Shown: in pieces, positions 21,554-31,917 of the stretch
How positions within the stretch are numbered: position 1 is the stretch's first letter
Layout of the letters: each line of letters starts with the position of its first letter
From: Eremomyces bilateralis CBS 781.70
Lineage: Eukaryota > Ascomycota > Dothideomycetes > Eremomycetales > Eremomycetaceae
Assembly: GCF_010015585.1 (NCBI RefSeq)
Contig: NW_022985082.1
Coordinates: 363,150-427,149, forward strand
DNA length: 64,000 nucleotides
Reading direction: 5' to 3'
Position numbers and translations under genes: made by a program
The notes under the pieces: model-generated
What the model was told of the DNA's origin: nothing
The model's input: only the letters and a program-made list of their open reading frames with translations
Database searches by the model: none

Positions 21554-23300
21554 GTGGCACTGGGGAGCTGGGTGTATGAGTGTGGGTTGGAATTTGGGGG
21601 GAGGCGTTCGTGGGGTAGTTGTGGAGGTGTCGGACGGTGGACCAGTAGCACATAGTTGGCACGCCTACTGCCCTGTTCGGATGGACCTGTTATATGCTTA
21701 ATGCATAAAGTAAGAAGTGTAAAAGATTGTTTGTCCTATCCAAAATGCTATGTACAGAGAGCATCGTCATAGGGATAGGATGGGGATCACCTGACCCTTA
21801 GTATTATCGCCTGAGGCACCAACCATTCGGTGGTGCATGTGATAATTATGTGCCCGCAACAGGATCCTCCACCACGATCTGATGCCGCAACTAAAGGCAA
21901 AATGAAGGATATTTGAATGTTTGATAACATGACAATTGGCACATCAAGTAATTCTTTCCCATGAATGCCGTATCCATCACGACTTATTTGATTATTTCTC
22001 GTGCTTATATCAGATCGAAAGAATCCGGGTATATCGGCATCAGTACCAATTATCTTCTGTGAGATAAATAGCGGTTTCGCTCAATCAGGTGATTAATACA
22101 GCGACACGGTGGGAAAACCTCGTTAAATTCCAAAAGAGCGTAGATAGATTGAACTTGATCCTGAAGAGCCGGATCCTCCGAAAACAGGCTGTTCCTGCAG
22201 CTATTTTATATGGTTTACAATGGTGATCTATTCCCTAAAAAGGGAAAGAATAGGCGTATAGAATCGAATACGGAATGAAGCCTTGGGGAAAACCCAAGAA
22301 ACACAGATATTCTGTGGCATCTTCCCCCTCTATTAGCATCTATCGATTATCTCGTCACATCAGATAATTTCTCCGCAATCGCCAACCATCCGATAATCAG
22401 ATTTCCGGAGCAGTGGACATTCTTAGCGAATCATCGCGATTGTTCATTGTGTTATCCTGCAGTAGCCGAATCTCGGATCCGCCGCCACCAATGTCCCTGG
22501 GATGCTGGACTCCTGCTAATACCAAAGCAAATAAGCGACCATCCCCGTTCTAGTGATCCAACCATCACGAGACATCACATCATCATCACCACCCGTCCAC
22601 TGAACGGCGTTACCATCGAGGCCGGAAAAGGCACAGGATGCTGGGAATCCACCGAGTCCGTTGGGGAGTACCGAGGGGAGATAGAACTGGACTTGGGTGG
22701 ATTGGTGACAATCATCTGCAAGGAGCACGCGATTGGCATTAATACTACACCATTGACAATTGACAAATCCACCCACGGGAAGAAGCATCGCGAGGCTATA
22801 CGGCTGGAGGGAGAGGTTGTAGCCGAGCCACCTAGTTATTATATCTGACGCTGCTGATGACCACGGAGTTGGTGAAGGACTTTCACGGTTCACCACATCT
22901 CACAAGAAAATCCGCCGTCTATCACCGTCGACAGCCACTAGTTATCCGTTAATCCTTAAAGGCTGATCCACTACGGCTTCTCCTGTCCGATTCCCTCCAC
23001 TTTTCCTTTCTCCGATCGGCCCTCTTCTGCTCATCCACTCATTTAATTGATACCTCGATTCACCTTTCTGAACCTCCATCATTCGGCTATTCATTTTCCT
23101 TCATCATCGTACAATCCGCCCTTTTGAATATTCGCGCAGAAGCATCCGATCCAATTCACACAATTGATGATCTAGACCAGTGTCGATCGGCGAAGAAAGG
23201 CCAACAAGTGACGATCATTGCTAGATTGTTCAGGTTGTGTGACATCGAATCATCAAAATCATCGAGGTCTCAAGATCGATCTGATAAAAAAAAAGATAAC
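21554..23300. other. Intergenic region upstream of reductase gene
   Basis: About 1.75 kb, AT-rich from 21700 to 22440. Overlapping open frames on both strands at 22447-22896 show no domain and are not called. The part from 22978 to 23100 is CT-rich and probably the promoter of the reductase gene. Confidence 0.5.
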
Positions 23301-23383
23301 AGGATCTGGTAACAATTTCCGCCACCACCACCACCCCATGTCATCACCAACATTTCATCCCACCTTCACCCATTATCAATCAA

Positions 23384-25709
23384 ATGGCAATTCCTACAAC
23401 ACGCTTTAAGGCCTCTTCATTATTACCTAGATGCGCTGGGTCGCTAACGACATGTGTATTGCGTTCAACAGGAACTCCCACAACCATGTCTCCTCTCCAT
23501 ACCGACTTCACCACCACAATTCGCCCTCGCCGTCCATCCACATCATCATCGACCACCTCACACACGAAGGTGTCATATTCTTCTGATCCGATTCCTCACC
23601 AACCACATGGCATATCCGACCACAATCTCCGCCCTCGCAAATCATCCAACGCTTCCTCATCTGACAATCTCTCTCCACGCTTCTCGGGCGAGTCGATCGC
23701 TTGGTCGAGCGACTCCGAAGCTCCCGGGACGCCATCTTCATCCGTCCCTGAATCGCAGCTTGACCATGTCGTGGACAAAGTCAAAGACCAGCCTGTCGCC
23801 GCTGTCACCTTTACCGGGGACCGGGAGCGACGAGCATCGACAACACTCCTCTCCGGGGACAACGAGCAGCTGCGTCGAATTTTGGGCGATGGACAGGCCG
23901 GCACCAAGTTGATTGAGCGGTATTGCTGCGGTGGAGGATGTTGTCTGTCCAAGAAGTTGCCCATTCGCGCTCCACCGAACCTCGACCCGGTCCAGTTGCC
24001 CGATAACGACGCGTTTCGGGGGTTGCAGCTGAGACTCACACCATTGAGCCTCAAGACCGAGTTGACCGCCGTCCCTGAGCTCCCGGAATCCAAGGTTTCC
24101 TTCACGTTGATTACAGAAAACCAGCCGAAGCATGTCTCTGCGGTCCACAAACATCCGCCCGACTACCTCCAGCCTCACCCGCCCTACCATGTCTACTCTG
24201 CTCCTCTCTACCATGCTCGCGAACTCACCAAACCGGGCGCGGAGAAACGGACGTTCCACTTCGACATCGATGTGACCGATTACCCTAGTGAAGGCGGCGT
24301 GGATTTCAAAGTTGGCGGCGCAATTGGCATCTGCCCAGCGAACTCGGACGAAGTCGTCGATTCCATCTTCAACGCTCTCGGCGTGCCATCATTTGTCCGC
24401 GACAAGCCCGTCACACTGAACACCACCACCGGCCGATGGCCGACCATCTGGGGCGAAGAACAACCACGATCCCTCCCCACCACCCGCCGCGAGCTCCTCG
24501 CCTGGTGCGTTGACCTCCAATCCCAACCTCCCACCAAACAACTCCTCCGCCTCCTCGCCGAACACACTTCCGCGCCCAACGAGAAGAAAATCCTTACCTA
24601 CCTCGTCTCCGCCGAAGGCCAAGGCGCCTTCTGTGACCTCCGCACCGGGCCACACATCACGGTCCCGCAACTCCTCGCTGCTTTCCCGTCCGCCCGCCCG
24701 CCGCTCGACCAGCTCCTCTCCGTCCTCCCGCAGCTCATGCCGCGCTTCTACTCACTCTCCAACGACCCGCACGTCTCCTCCACCCGCGAAGGCCTCGCCG
24801 GCCGCCGCCTGATCGAGATGGCTGTGACGGTGCACGAAACCCCCGACTGGGTCACCCACATCAACCCGTCCACCGGCGCCCAAGAATCCACCCCCCGCAC
24901 CGGCGTCGGCTCCGGCTTCCTTGAGCGCATCGCCCAACAGTTCATCAGCACCACCGACACCTTCCACCCACCCACTCCGACCCTCCACATCCCCATGTTC
25001 CGCGGCCTCATGGCCAACCCTCTCTCTCGCGAATTCACCTCCGACGGCCCGATGCTTCTGATCGGCGCTGGCGTCGGCATGGCGCCGTTCCGCGGGTTCA
25101 TCCTCAACCGGCTGCGCACGGCCAACTGCGCCAACAAGATATGGCTGATCCAGGGGATCCGCGACGCGTCGCTCGACGAGCTGTATCGCGGGGAGTTGGG
25201 TCCCGAGGAGCTGGAGCGCCAGATTAAGCGCGTCGTGCAGAGCCGGAAGCCGACGTTGCGTACCGTCGCGTCGAGTCCGGAGGGGTCGGCGCCGGGGTCG
25301 CCGGCGTTGAAGGCCACAGCCACGCCCATTACAAATGGTGATACGAACAGCGCGAACGACAGCACTGCCAACACCGCGCTCGCCGTTCCCCCCTCCGCCG
25401 CGCCGCTCACCCCCGTCGTCACCGAAGTCAAATACGTGCAAGACGAGGTGCGCGCGCAGGCGGAAACAGTATGGTACGTAGCGAACGCAGTGGACGGGCG
25501 AGTGTTTGTGTGCGGGAGCAGTAAGGGGATGGGGGAGGGGGTGGAGGACGCGTTGGTAGGAGTGGTGATGGAGAAGGGGGGCGTGAATGAGGATGAGGCG
25601 CGGGAGTTTTGGGCGCGGAAGAGGGCGGAGGGGGGGTATATTGCGGTGAGTACTTACCTTGGCTGGGTTGATGTTTTGGAGTGCTAATGTGTTGTAGGAG
25701 ACGTGGTAG
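23384..25709 (+). CDS. FAD/NADPH reductase of the diflavin-reductase fold, lacking an FMN domain
   Basis: Exons 23384-25645 and 25698-25709 give 757 residues. The 52-base intron (GTGAGT, GCTAAT branch, GTAG) leaves a final exon of four codons ending in Glu-Thr-Trp, which restores the aromatic C-terminal end typical of P450-reductase-like proteins. The FAD-binding part has FRG/YHARELT around residues 270-290 and the flavin motif PRFYSLSND near 460. The NADP part has LLIGAGVGMAPFRGFI near 565, WLIQGIRD, and VFVCGSSKGMGEGVEDAL near 710. A Ser/Thr-rich N-terminal 130 residues contains no flavodoxin domain, so electrons must pass to a separate acceptor. The start is uncertain: the first 40 residues contain Arg/Lys and no acids (mitochondrial-presequence-like), yet a CTAAC...CAACAG acceptor-like signal overlaps them, so translation may instead begin at ATG 23486. 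The physiological partner is unknown. Confidence 0.83.
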
Positions 25710-27533
25710 TTGGATATGGACTGAATATTCCGCTACAGATATGCCTTTTAGTCTGATGCGGTTCCGGACTGCTAGACGCGCGTTCCTAGACCCTGATCTT
25801 TAGAGCATTCCCTAGACCCGGATACATGCACATTTACCTACCTCACACCCACTATTATTCCCCTCGACGATCCTCCCGGTCTTCCCCTACCTCTCCCAAT
25901 TTCCTTTATTTTATCAACGACCATCAAACCCATTTTTAGCATCCTCATTCTCTCTTCCCCGCTGCATCGCGTTCAGCATTAGAGTTAGACATTACACCAG
26001 GCTACACCTAGCATGATCAGCATAGTGCCTCGAGACATGGCGGTGGGGTTATAGAACGGGTCGGGTGCGCTGGAGGAGTTGAATATATCAGAAGCGCGAT
26101 TCGAGGTTTGTACAGGCTTGTCTGAGTGGGGATGTCGCTATGATGAAAGGGTTGAGGTTTGGATCGGGATGGAGGGGAGTTTATTAGTTATGCGGTGCAT
26201 ACAATAGTACATGTACGGTGCTATATACCTTAGAAGGAATGAGAAATTTATATACATGTCCTTGAGTTTGTCGTGTCGCTTGTCTTATATTCTAACTTGA
26301 ATAATGCTATAATGTCCCAATCCTGCTGGATTTGCTGTGAGGTGACTTGAGTGCCTAGTAGCGCAGGTTCACGATATCTGCTGGCGGGTAGAATATAAGG
26401 AATAGAATTGGTGATGAGACTGACGGCTTAAACCAGTTTGATTACACTACACACGATTATGTACTGCAATGCATCTTGACCGGCCTCAGGGAATGGATCG
26501 GACTCTCTAGGCATGCCATGCCATTGGCTGGAACATTTGTTCAGTATCATAAAAAGCCGTGTGATTTGTCAGACTTGACGAAGATAGAACGGAGCGGATG
26601 ATGAGGTATATTGATATTGAGACTAGGGACCCATTGTTGGTGAGGTGTGCCTTATCGACTCTTAAATCTCATTGAAATATCGTTAATATTCATGGACCAC
26701 CTGTGCGCCTCCACTAGTTTTAATAAGGGTGGGCATTGACTGTATCGTGTAATTACAAAATTCCTTTATTCTCCGCTACGAATGGAAGGCAGATCGACTG
26801 ATTTGACTGAGTGGAGGGGATTCAAAGAAGCTCTTGATTATTAGTAAATCAAAGACAAATAAAATGCGGTCTCCAAGCGTTTCAGAGCCCCTAAAACTAC
26901 CATTTAGGACGGTGAATTTCGTTCCCTATGATGCCCTCCGGCGAGAAACATGATAGGGTCTACGGGTCTAGTTCCCGGTTGAGGTATTGGCGGAACTGGT
27001 TGGTGGGAAGAGGACTCGATAAGGTACTAAGGATGACCTTGTCGGATATGTGTATTGACGACGCCCCAGAACGGTCCCGTTTTGCGTGGTGTTCCCCGTA
27101 GTCGAGATGTTGGGGCCGGGAGGTTGAGCGCTCTGTATTGGTGGGAAGCCTGTTTAATCTGGTTCTAGATTCGGTTGTACGGACACTTGAGCGTATCGCT
27201 GGGGTTCGGATTACCTGTATCGCAACCGGGTCCAGCCCCTGAACATTGACGGATGATAATATTATTACTTGGGCGCCTGTGCTTATTCGGGAATGGCGGG
27301 ATACTGCCGTTAATTGCTGCCGCCGCTACTGCTGCTGATTAGGGGCCTGGGTTGGGAATTGACTGACTCGATTGAGAAGGTTCAGTGCGACCAGTGACAC
27401 CCTCTGTTAACCGGAAGTAAGCATTCCACCCAGCCCTCGATTGCTCTAGATATTCTAAGGCAATCTCCAGACGATTGCTTGGCAGCGAAGATCGGAAAAC
27501 AGAATCCAACAGAGAATTCGTTGCCTCTTGATA
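25710..27533. other. Intergenic region, no gene supported
   Basis: About 1.8 kb with stops in all frames and no recognised element. The first 200 bases are likely 3' UTR of the reductase gene. Confidence 0.5.
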
Positions 27534-28166
27534 TTACCGTATTGTTCTCTCCAGATTGGTGCTCGGTGGTGTAGATGGTAGACTTCTGGCGAATATTTGC
27601 TCAGAGCTGCTGGGCGAGGTCGCGGCAGGGTGATTATCTGGTTGCGGTTGATTTGAAAAGCTAGGACTTCCGGCGATTGAAGATTGATATGAGCTAGAGG
27701 GTCGAGACGAGGTGGTCGAGGTTGTATGGGTAGGTTGTGTTGGCGAGTAGTTATCACCATGTTGACTTTGATCAACCACTCCATCCCCAGTCACTCCATC
27801 ACACCTCGTTGTCCGGGTGTTCCCTGACGATCCCGCATTTTCCGCAATTATTTCTGACACGTCTCTTTGAATCTTCTGTTTCCATTGTGCTGCAACCTCT
27901 CTCAAATTTCTCGAATTCAGGTGAATACCGCATAACCCCACGAGAGCAGCTTGTCGAAGTCGAAGTATAAGATCTGCATTCGGGAGCGGAGCGCCATCAT
28001 TTATTTTACGCAGGATCAGTTCGGCTCCATGCCAATGTGCATTGCTATGGTTGACTTCATTCTGGCAGCGACTCCATGGGGGTAGCCAATACCGAATAAA
28101 GTATACAGAGATATTTTCGAACTCGAGGAAGATAGGAAGACTGTGATAAAGTGATAGAGAGGCCAT
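27534..28166 (-). CDS. Hypothetical protein with Cys/Cys-His domain and Ser/Thr/Pro-rich tail
   Basis: A 210-residue frame from ATG at 28164-28166. Residues about 30-100 (SRCQNEVNHSNAH, then NADLILRLRQAALVGLCGIH, then VAAQWKQKI) align by pattern with residues 21-92 of the protein at 28887-29771 and with residues 26-100 of the RING protein at 35963-37768. The shared core is Cys-(I/V)... A..I..L ... L...L...LC..H ... A..W...I. In this copy the first Cys of the pattern is missing (C34, C79 and H82 remain). The rest is a Ser/Thr/Pro/Gln-rich disordered tail. No membrane segment. The function is unknown; similar N-terminal segments occur, to my memory, in fungal GIY-YIG (T5orf172) proteins. Confidence 0.55.
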   Translation of the reverse strand: MASLSLYHSLPIFLEFENISVYFIRYWLPPWSRCQNEVNHSNAHWHGAELILRKINDGAPLPNADLILRLRQAALVGLCGIHLNSRNLREVAAQWKQKIQRDVSEIIAENAGSSGNTRTTRCDGVTGDGVVDQSQHGDNYSPTQPTHTTSTTSSRPSSSYQSSIAGSPSFSNQPQPDNHPAATSPSSSEQIFARSLPSTPPSTNLERTIR

Positions 28167-28405
28167 GGTTGCTTAAAATGATGGGCAAGGAGTTTTTGGA
28201 CAGTACCAAAGAATGGGAGTCAGCTTTAAGAATGAAATACAGAGGTTAATAACACTGAATGGTCGAAGTGTGAATATAGTCTCGTCAATATTTCTTCTTT
28301 ATCCCATAAGTATATAAGACAGCCTTCAACACAATAATCATCCTGGAATGTTACCCTAGGCTCCAGCATCCTAGATATTGAAGTACAGTGTTAATGCAGA
28401 GATTG

Positions 28406-28780
28406 TTAAGAAAACAAATTCTGACCCTGTTCCCTCGCCCAAGCCGTCCTATCACCGCCAGGACACAAGTCCATAGCCACTCCTTCTCTTGCTAACAGTC
28501 GAGAACGATAGAACTTGAACTGATCGCGAAGCCCCATCCTTGCCATTACATCTTTAGCCCCTCTACGGGTCTCGCAGGATGCAATGCTCGTCAGAATCCT
28601 CCTCTGGATGGCTTCGGTTGGAAACCTAGGATAGCAATAGCGGTGAGCAATCTCTGTCAGAGCCATGCCGTAATAAATGGAGACAATACACGGTCTGTAT
28701 GAGACCAGACCGCCCGCAGAAGTGCCACTATTCGAGGAGCGTAAATGAACTTCTGTGTGCTCCTCGGAAAATAATATCAT
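28406..28780 (-). CDS. Small hypothetical protein
   Basis: An ATG at 28778-28780 opens 124 residues (MILFSEEHTEV start). The central segment (MALTEIAHRYCYPRFPTEAIQRRILTSIASCETRRGAKDVMARMGL) looks helical and gene-like, but no family is recognised. It lies between two genes of the Cys/Cys/Cys-His family on the same strand, and an intron-like GTCAGA...CTAG segment at its 3' end would change the last residues. Could be a real accessory gene or chance. Confidence 0.35.
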   Translation of the reverse strand: MILFSEEHTEVHLRSSNSGTSAGGLVSYRPCIVSIYYGMALTEIAHRYCYPRFPTEAIQRRILTSIASCETRRGAKDVMARMGLRDQFKFYRSRLLAREGVAMDLCPGGDRTAWAREQGQNLFS

Positions 28781-28886
28781 AGTCCACAGCAAGTGCAGTC
28801 AAAGAGGTATTGTATCGACCAAGACCCCATTGGAACGCCATCGGCTCAATTGAACTGTTCTTGCACAAGACCAAAGCAGTATTGGC

Positions 28887-29771
28887 TCAAAAAATCATCC
28901 CGATCAGTATTAATATCGCAAGTGCGAAGAGTGGCATATAAGTCAAATTCACTCCTTTCAAAACAGTGTTTGAGCCGTTGCCATCTCCGTCTGTCTTAAC
29001 TCTGCAATTTTTGGTAAGAACGGAGAGCTCTGAAACCGTAGGAAGCCGCCGATGAGAAATATCGGAGTCGGAATCGTTACTTGTTGTTGGTCTTGACTCG
29101 AAATCATCATCGTCGTCCTCCTCTTCATCGTCATCAGATACGTCAAACTGGTTTTCCTGCAACGCTTCTAGCTCATCTCTGAGCTTTTCCTCCATGTTCT
29201 TTTGTACCTGGCCTAGCTTCCTCCGGAATTCGTCCTTCATTGTGCTGACGGTCTTCTCCAGAAGTCCAACATTATTCTTGATGGACTGATCATTTCCCTT
29301 TAAACCATTCAACGCACGTTGAACGTCCCCAAGGGTTGCGTCAACATCTTTCATATCCTCTTGGAGCTCTGCCAGGGCGGCAATGGCGCCATTCACTCGC
29401 CGTATGGTTGTTTGGAGATCCTTGGCAACCCCCTCTGGACTAGCATCTAGGCGCATATCTGGATCGTGCTCTATGAGCTCGGGATAGCCCTTCCTGATAC
29501 GAGTTTCCCATCTGTTCGCAATATAGGTGACCTGATCTTTACGATGGTCACCGCAGAGAGAGGTAGAAGCGATATCCATCAACACCCGGTGGAGCTGTTT
29601 TTCTGGTAACGGGTCGGTCAGGAAGTACCGGATAATTCGCTCTGCTCCATGTTTCTCGACTGGATTGATACAAGAGCCATCGCTTGTTTTCTTGTCCTGG
29701 TATCCAATACACCGGTTTTTGTCTGGTAGCCTGAGGAGCCTGGAGAGCCGTGGTAGGTCGATGGCAGCCAT
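28887..29771 (-). CDS. Cys/Cys/Cys-His domain protein with coiled coil and C-terminal membrane anchor
   Basis: A 294-residue protein from ATG at 29769-29771, no intron. Residues 21-92 form a compact domain with C21 (RCIGYQD), C34 (GSCINPV), C73 and H76 (SLCGDHRKD), ending in IANRWETRI. The spacing suggests one zinc site. Residues about 115-205 are a coiled coil (LAELQEDMKDVDATL, then LLEKTVSTMKDEFRRKLGQVQKNMEEKL). A Ser/Asp-rich acidic stretch follows (DDDEEEDDDDD near 220), and the last 18 residues (TYMPLFALAILILIGMIF) are a single hydrophobic helix at the extreme C terminus, as in tail-anchored proteins. Two further proteins in the window carry the same N-terminal domain. Function unknown. 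Confidence 0.65.
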   Translation of the reverse strand: MAAIDLPRLSRLLRLPDKNRCIGYQDKKTSDGSCINPVEKHGAERIIRYFLTDPLPEKQLHRVLMDIASTSLCGDHRKDQVTYIANRWETRIRKGYPELIEHDPDMRLDASPEGVAKDLQTTIRRVNGAIAALAELQEDMKDVDATLGDVQRALNGLKGNDQSIKNNVGLLEKTVSTMKDEFRRKLGQVQKNMEEKLRDELEALQENQFDVSDDDEEEDDDDDFESRPTTSNDSDSDISHRRLPTVSELSVLTKNCRVKTDGDGNGSNTVLKGVNLTYMPLFALAILILIGMIF

Positions 29772-31064
29772 GATGTGGAGTCCAGGAGAAAGTAAAATCG
29801 ACTCGATTGATTAGAGTGGGAGAGAAATAGCACAGATTGTATTGATGGACAGAATATCGAAACTCCCACGCATGCCTTGTGGTAAGATGGAGGCAACTTA
29901 AATAAATCAAATCAAGCCCTAAAAGACACCTTCGACAGTTCCTGCTTCATACATTAATGAGACACCAAGGAAGTTTCTAGGAACCGCACGCGAGGCGTCG
30001 TGAACGTATCAAAAGTCTCACCCTAAGGTACCTCATGTAAATAACTCTTTAGCATGGCCAGAGTTGCTTCCAGCAGCCTGGGCCACATGGCAGATAAGGC
30101 AAGTCGAACTCTTTTTTGATGCCCTAATAGGCTAGTCACACAATATAGAATGCTTAGTCCCACAAGGATATGGAGCACAGGATGACAGGATACAGTATCA
30201 TCTGTAGCGCCCCAGAATTGATTTGGTGGACAGGAGCAGGCGTTTGGCCGTTCATGAACCGTGTCGCAATCGGCAGGGGGATGGAACAGAGTGCGTCTCA
30301 AATGAACCACACCACGATGTACGTAGTTTATTGGCAGGCCGATTTCAAGACCGCTACCATAATATGGATAATGCGTTACTTTCCTCGGCCGCGATCAGAT
30401 CTTGGCATATTAGCGCCTAGGAGGTCGGCAGTAACGTGACTGCTTGGAGAGTGAATTGTGAGGTAGTATATCTCCGTAATAAATGAGGCAAGCGGAGTGA
30501 AACTTCAATCAAGATTGTATTTAGTAACTTCCATAATTCCATGTAGTTAGTGATGAATAAGGAATCTAGTTCGGTTCATATGGGGCAGATCGAATCTGCT
30601 AACAACGTTAACAGCCATACAAGTAACTCCTTTATAGAATGCGACGGCAGATTGACCGCCGTTTTCAGCGGTCTGTGACGCCGTTTTCAGCAGTAAATCT
30701 GCCATCCTCCAGCGCCAATCAGAGCACCCCTTAACTCTGCGGATATGGATCTTTGTCCAGGCACTTGGCCTTTGCCCACCCTCAAGTTTAAGACCCACCT
30801 CCATGGCTCTCACTCCAATCTCGTCCATTGCGTCCGAACGACCAGAGCCAGAAATGGCCCTCCTGCGCATTTCTGTGGCATGCCTCAAAATGGCCTGGCT
30901 TTCCTTCTCTCGGCGTCCTCTGAATCGACGTCCTCCTGACTCCCTTCTGTTCTTGACCTATCGTCCTACCTAAGACGGCTGCTTCCCCTCCTCTCCGTTC
31001 TGTTCTCCATACTCCTTCATCCCCCGTGCCTTTTCATCGACGCAAGAGCCGGCGAGCCGACTAA
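29772..31064. other. Intergenic region with a hairpin-rich segment
   Basis: About 1.3 kb. A 62-base segment at 30644-30705 has GGCAGATT at its left and AATCTGCC at its right end. Inside it is a GACCGCcGTTTTCaGCGGTC hairpin and two GCCGTTTTCAGC repeats. Overlapping frames at 30023-30439 and 30547-30939 show no domain. From about 30930 to 31060 the plus strand is CT-rich, as in the promoter of the decayed gene at 31065. Confidence 0.45.
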
Positions 31065-31826
31065 ATGTCGCGCCCTGCCGCAGACGATTCCTGGTCTGAT
31101 GATGGGGATATTACCGGCACGGACTTTAACAACTCGTCGACATACCGAACGGACCTGAACGATACCCAGGATACTTCAGAGTGTGATTCGGATGCAGGAT
31201 TTGACGCAAGCCCCACCGGCCCAACATGGTTACTCGAAGGCAATGAGCATCCCCTGGAGTACTACAAACAGCTGCTCAAGAACTTTGACGACTCTGAGTA
31301 TACCAAGGAGGGCTACAGTAATGGAACTACCCTCCTCCTCGACCGGTCCGAAGCGCAGTGGTACCAGTGAGTAGTAGCGGCCTCTCTGTTCGCTCTGTTG
31401 TGAACTAACTCCTACTACCGCTACAGTCTGACCTAGACGATGTTCCTGTTTTTCGCAAAGCTATTAAAATATTAAAGGGATGGGAGATATCCCCGGATAA
31501 GCCGTAGAGTACTCGACCGTTCGGTATGCAATGAAAAAGGTTGGCGAGCTTACTAGGTTTAAGCTACCTCTACGTTTATATGCGCTCCGATACCGCGCTG
31601 GAAAGGCTTTCAATGAAAACAGTACATGGTCTACTCTCAGATGATACCGATCTTTAGGAAAGGAACTAATCCGAGTGGTGTAGGCAACGTCAGCGAGGAG
31701 CTGCAGAACTTGATGATACAGTACGGTGATGCGCGGACGTTCTTGAGACACTACCTCCATCGACGAGTAACAGTGGACGTTGCTGTAATCATGCGGCGAC
31801 TTCTCACGCCAATCTGCACCACACAC
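31065..31826 (+). pseudogene. Decayed DUF3435 gene (tyrosine-recombinase-like), internal deletion and frameshifts
   Basis: The first 101 residues (MSRPAADDSWSDDGD start, EHPLEYYKQLLKNFDD, LLLDRSEAQWYQ) match the acidic N terminus of DUF3435 proteins. The next part jumps to the C-terminal region of the family: DVPVFRKAIKILKGWEISPDKP, then in a second frame EYSTVRYAMKKVGELT and YALRYRAGKAFNEN, then after about 60 foreign bases in a third frame GNVSEELQNLMIQYGDARTFLRHYLHRRVTVD. I recognise these from family memory. The large middle is missing, at least two frame changes and several stops occur, and the join sits at an intron-like segment (GTGAGT...CTACAG, 31367-31427). DUF3435 includes the captain recombinases of Starship elements; whether this copy was a captain cannot be decided here. 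Confidence 0.8.
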
Positions 31827-31917
31827 TACGGCAGTAGAAGGAATCTAAAATTGAAAAAGAAAATTGCTCTCTTAGCTCACAGTTTTCTCTTGTTTCATTC
31901 TAAAATTTTCACCACTG

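Noticed and set aside
22447-22896. Two antiparallel frames of 126-133 codons
   Set aside because: They overlap each other, show no domain and sit in a promoter-like region.
24280-25441. Long minus-strand frames opposite the reductase gene
   Set aside because: Shadow frames caused by the GC-rich third codon positions of the plus-strand gene.
30023-30310. Minus-strand 95-codon frame with an LLGHQKRV...AMW segment, considered as a fourth Cys/Cys/Cys-His protein
   Set aside because: Starts with GTG and lacks the two N-terminal Cys in the right spacing; similarity is too weak.
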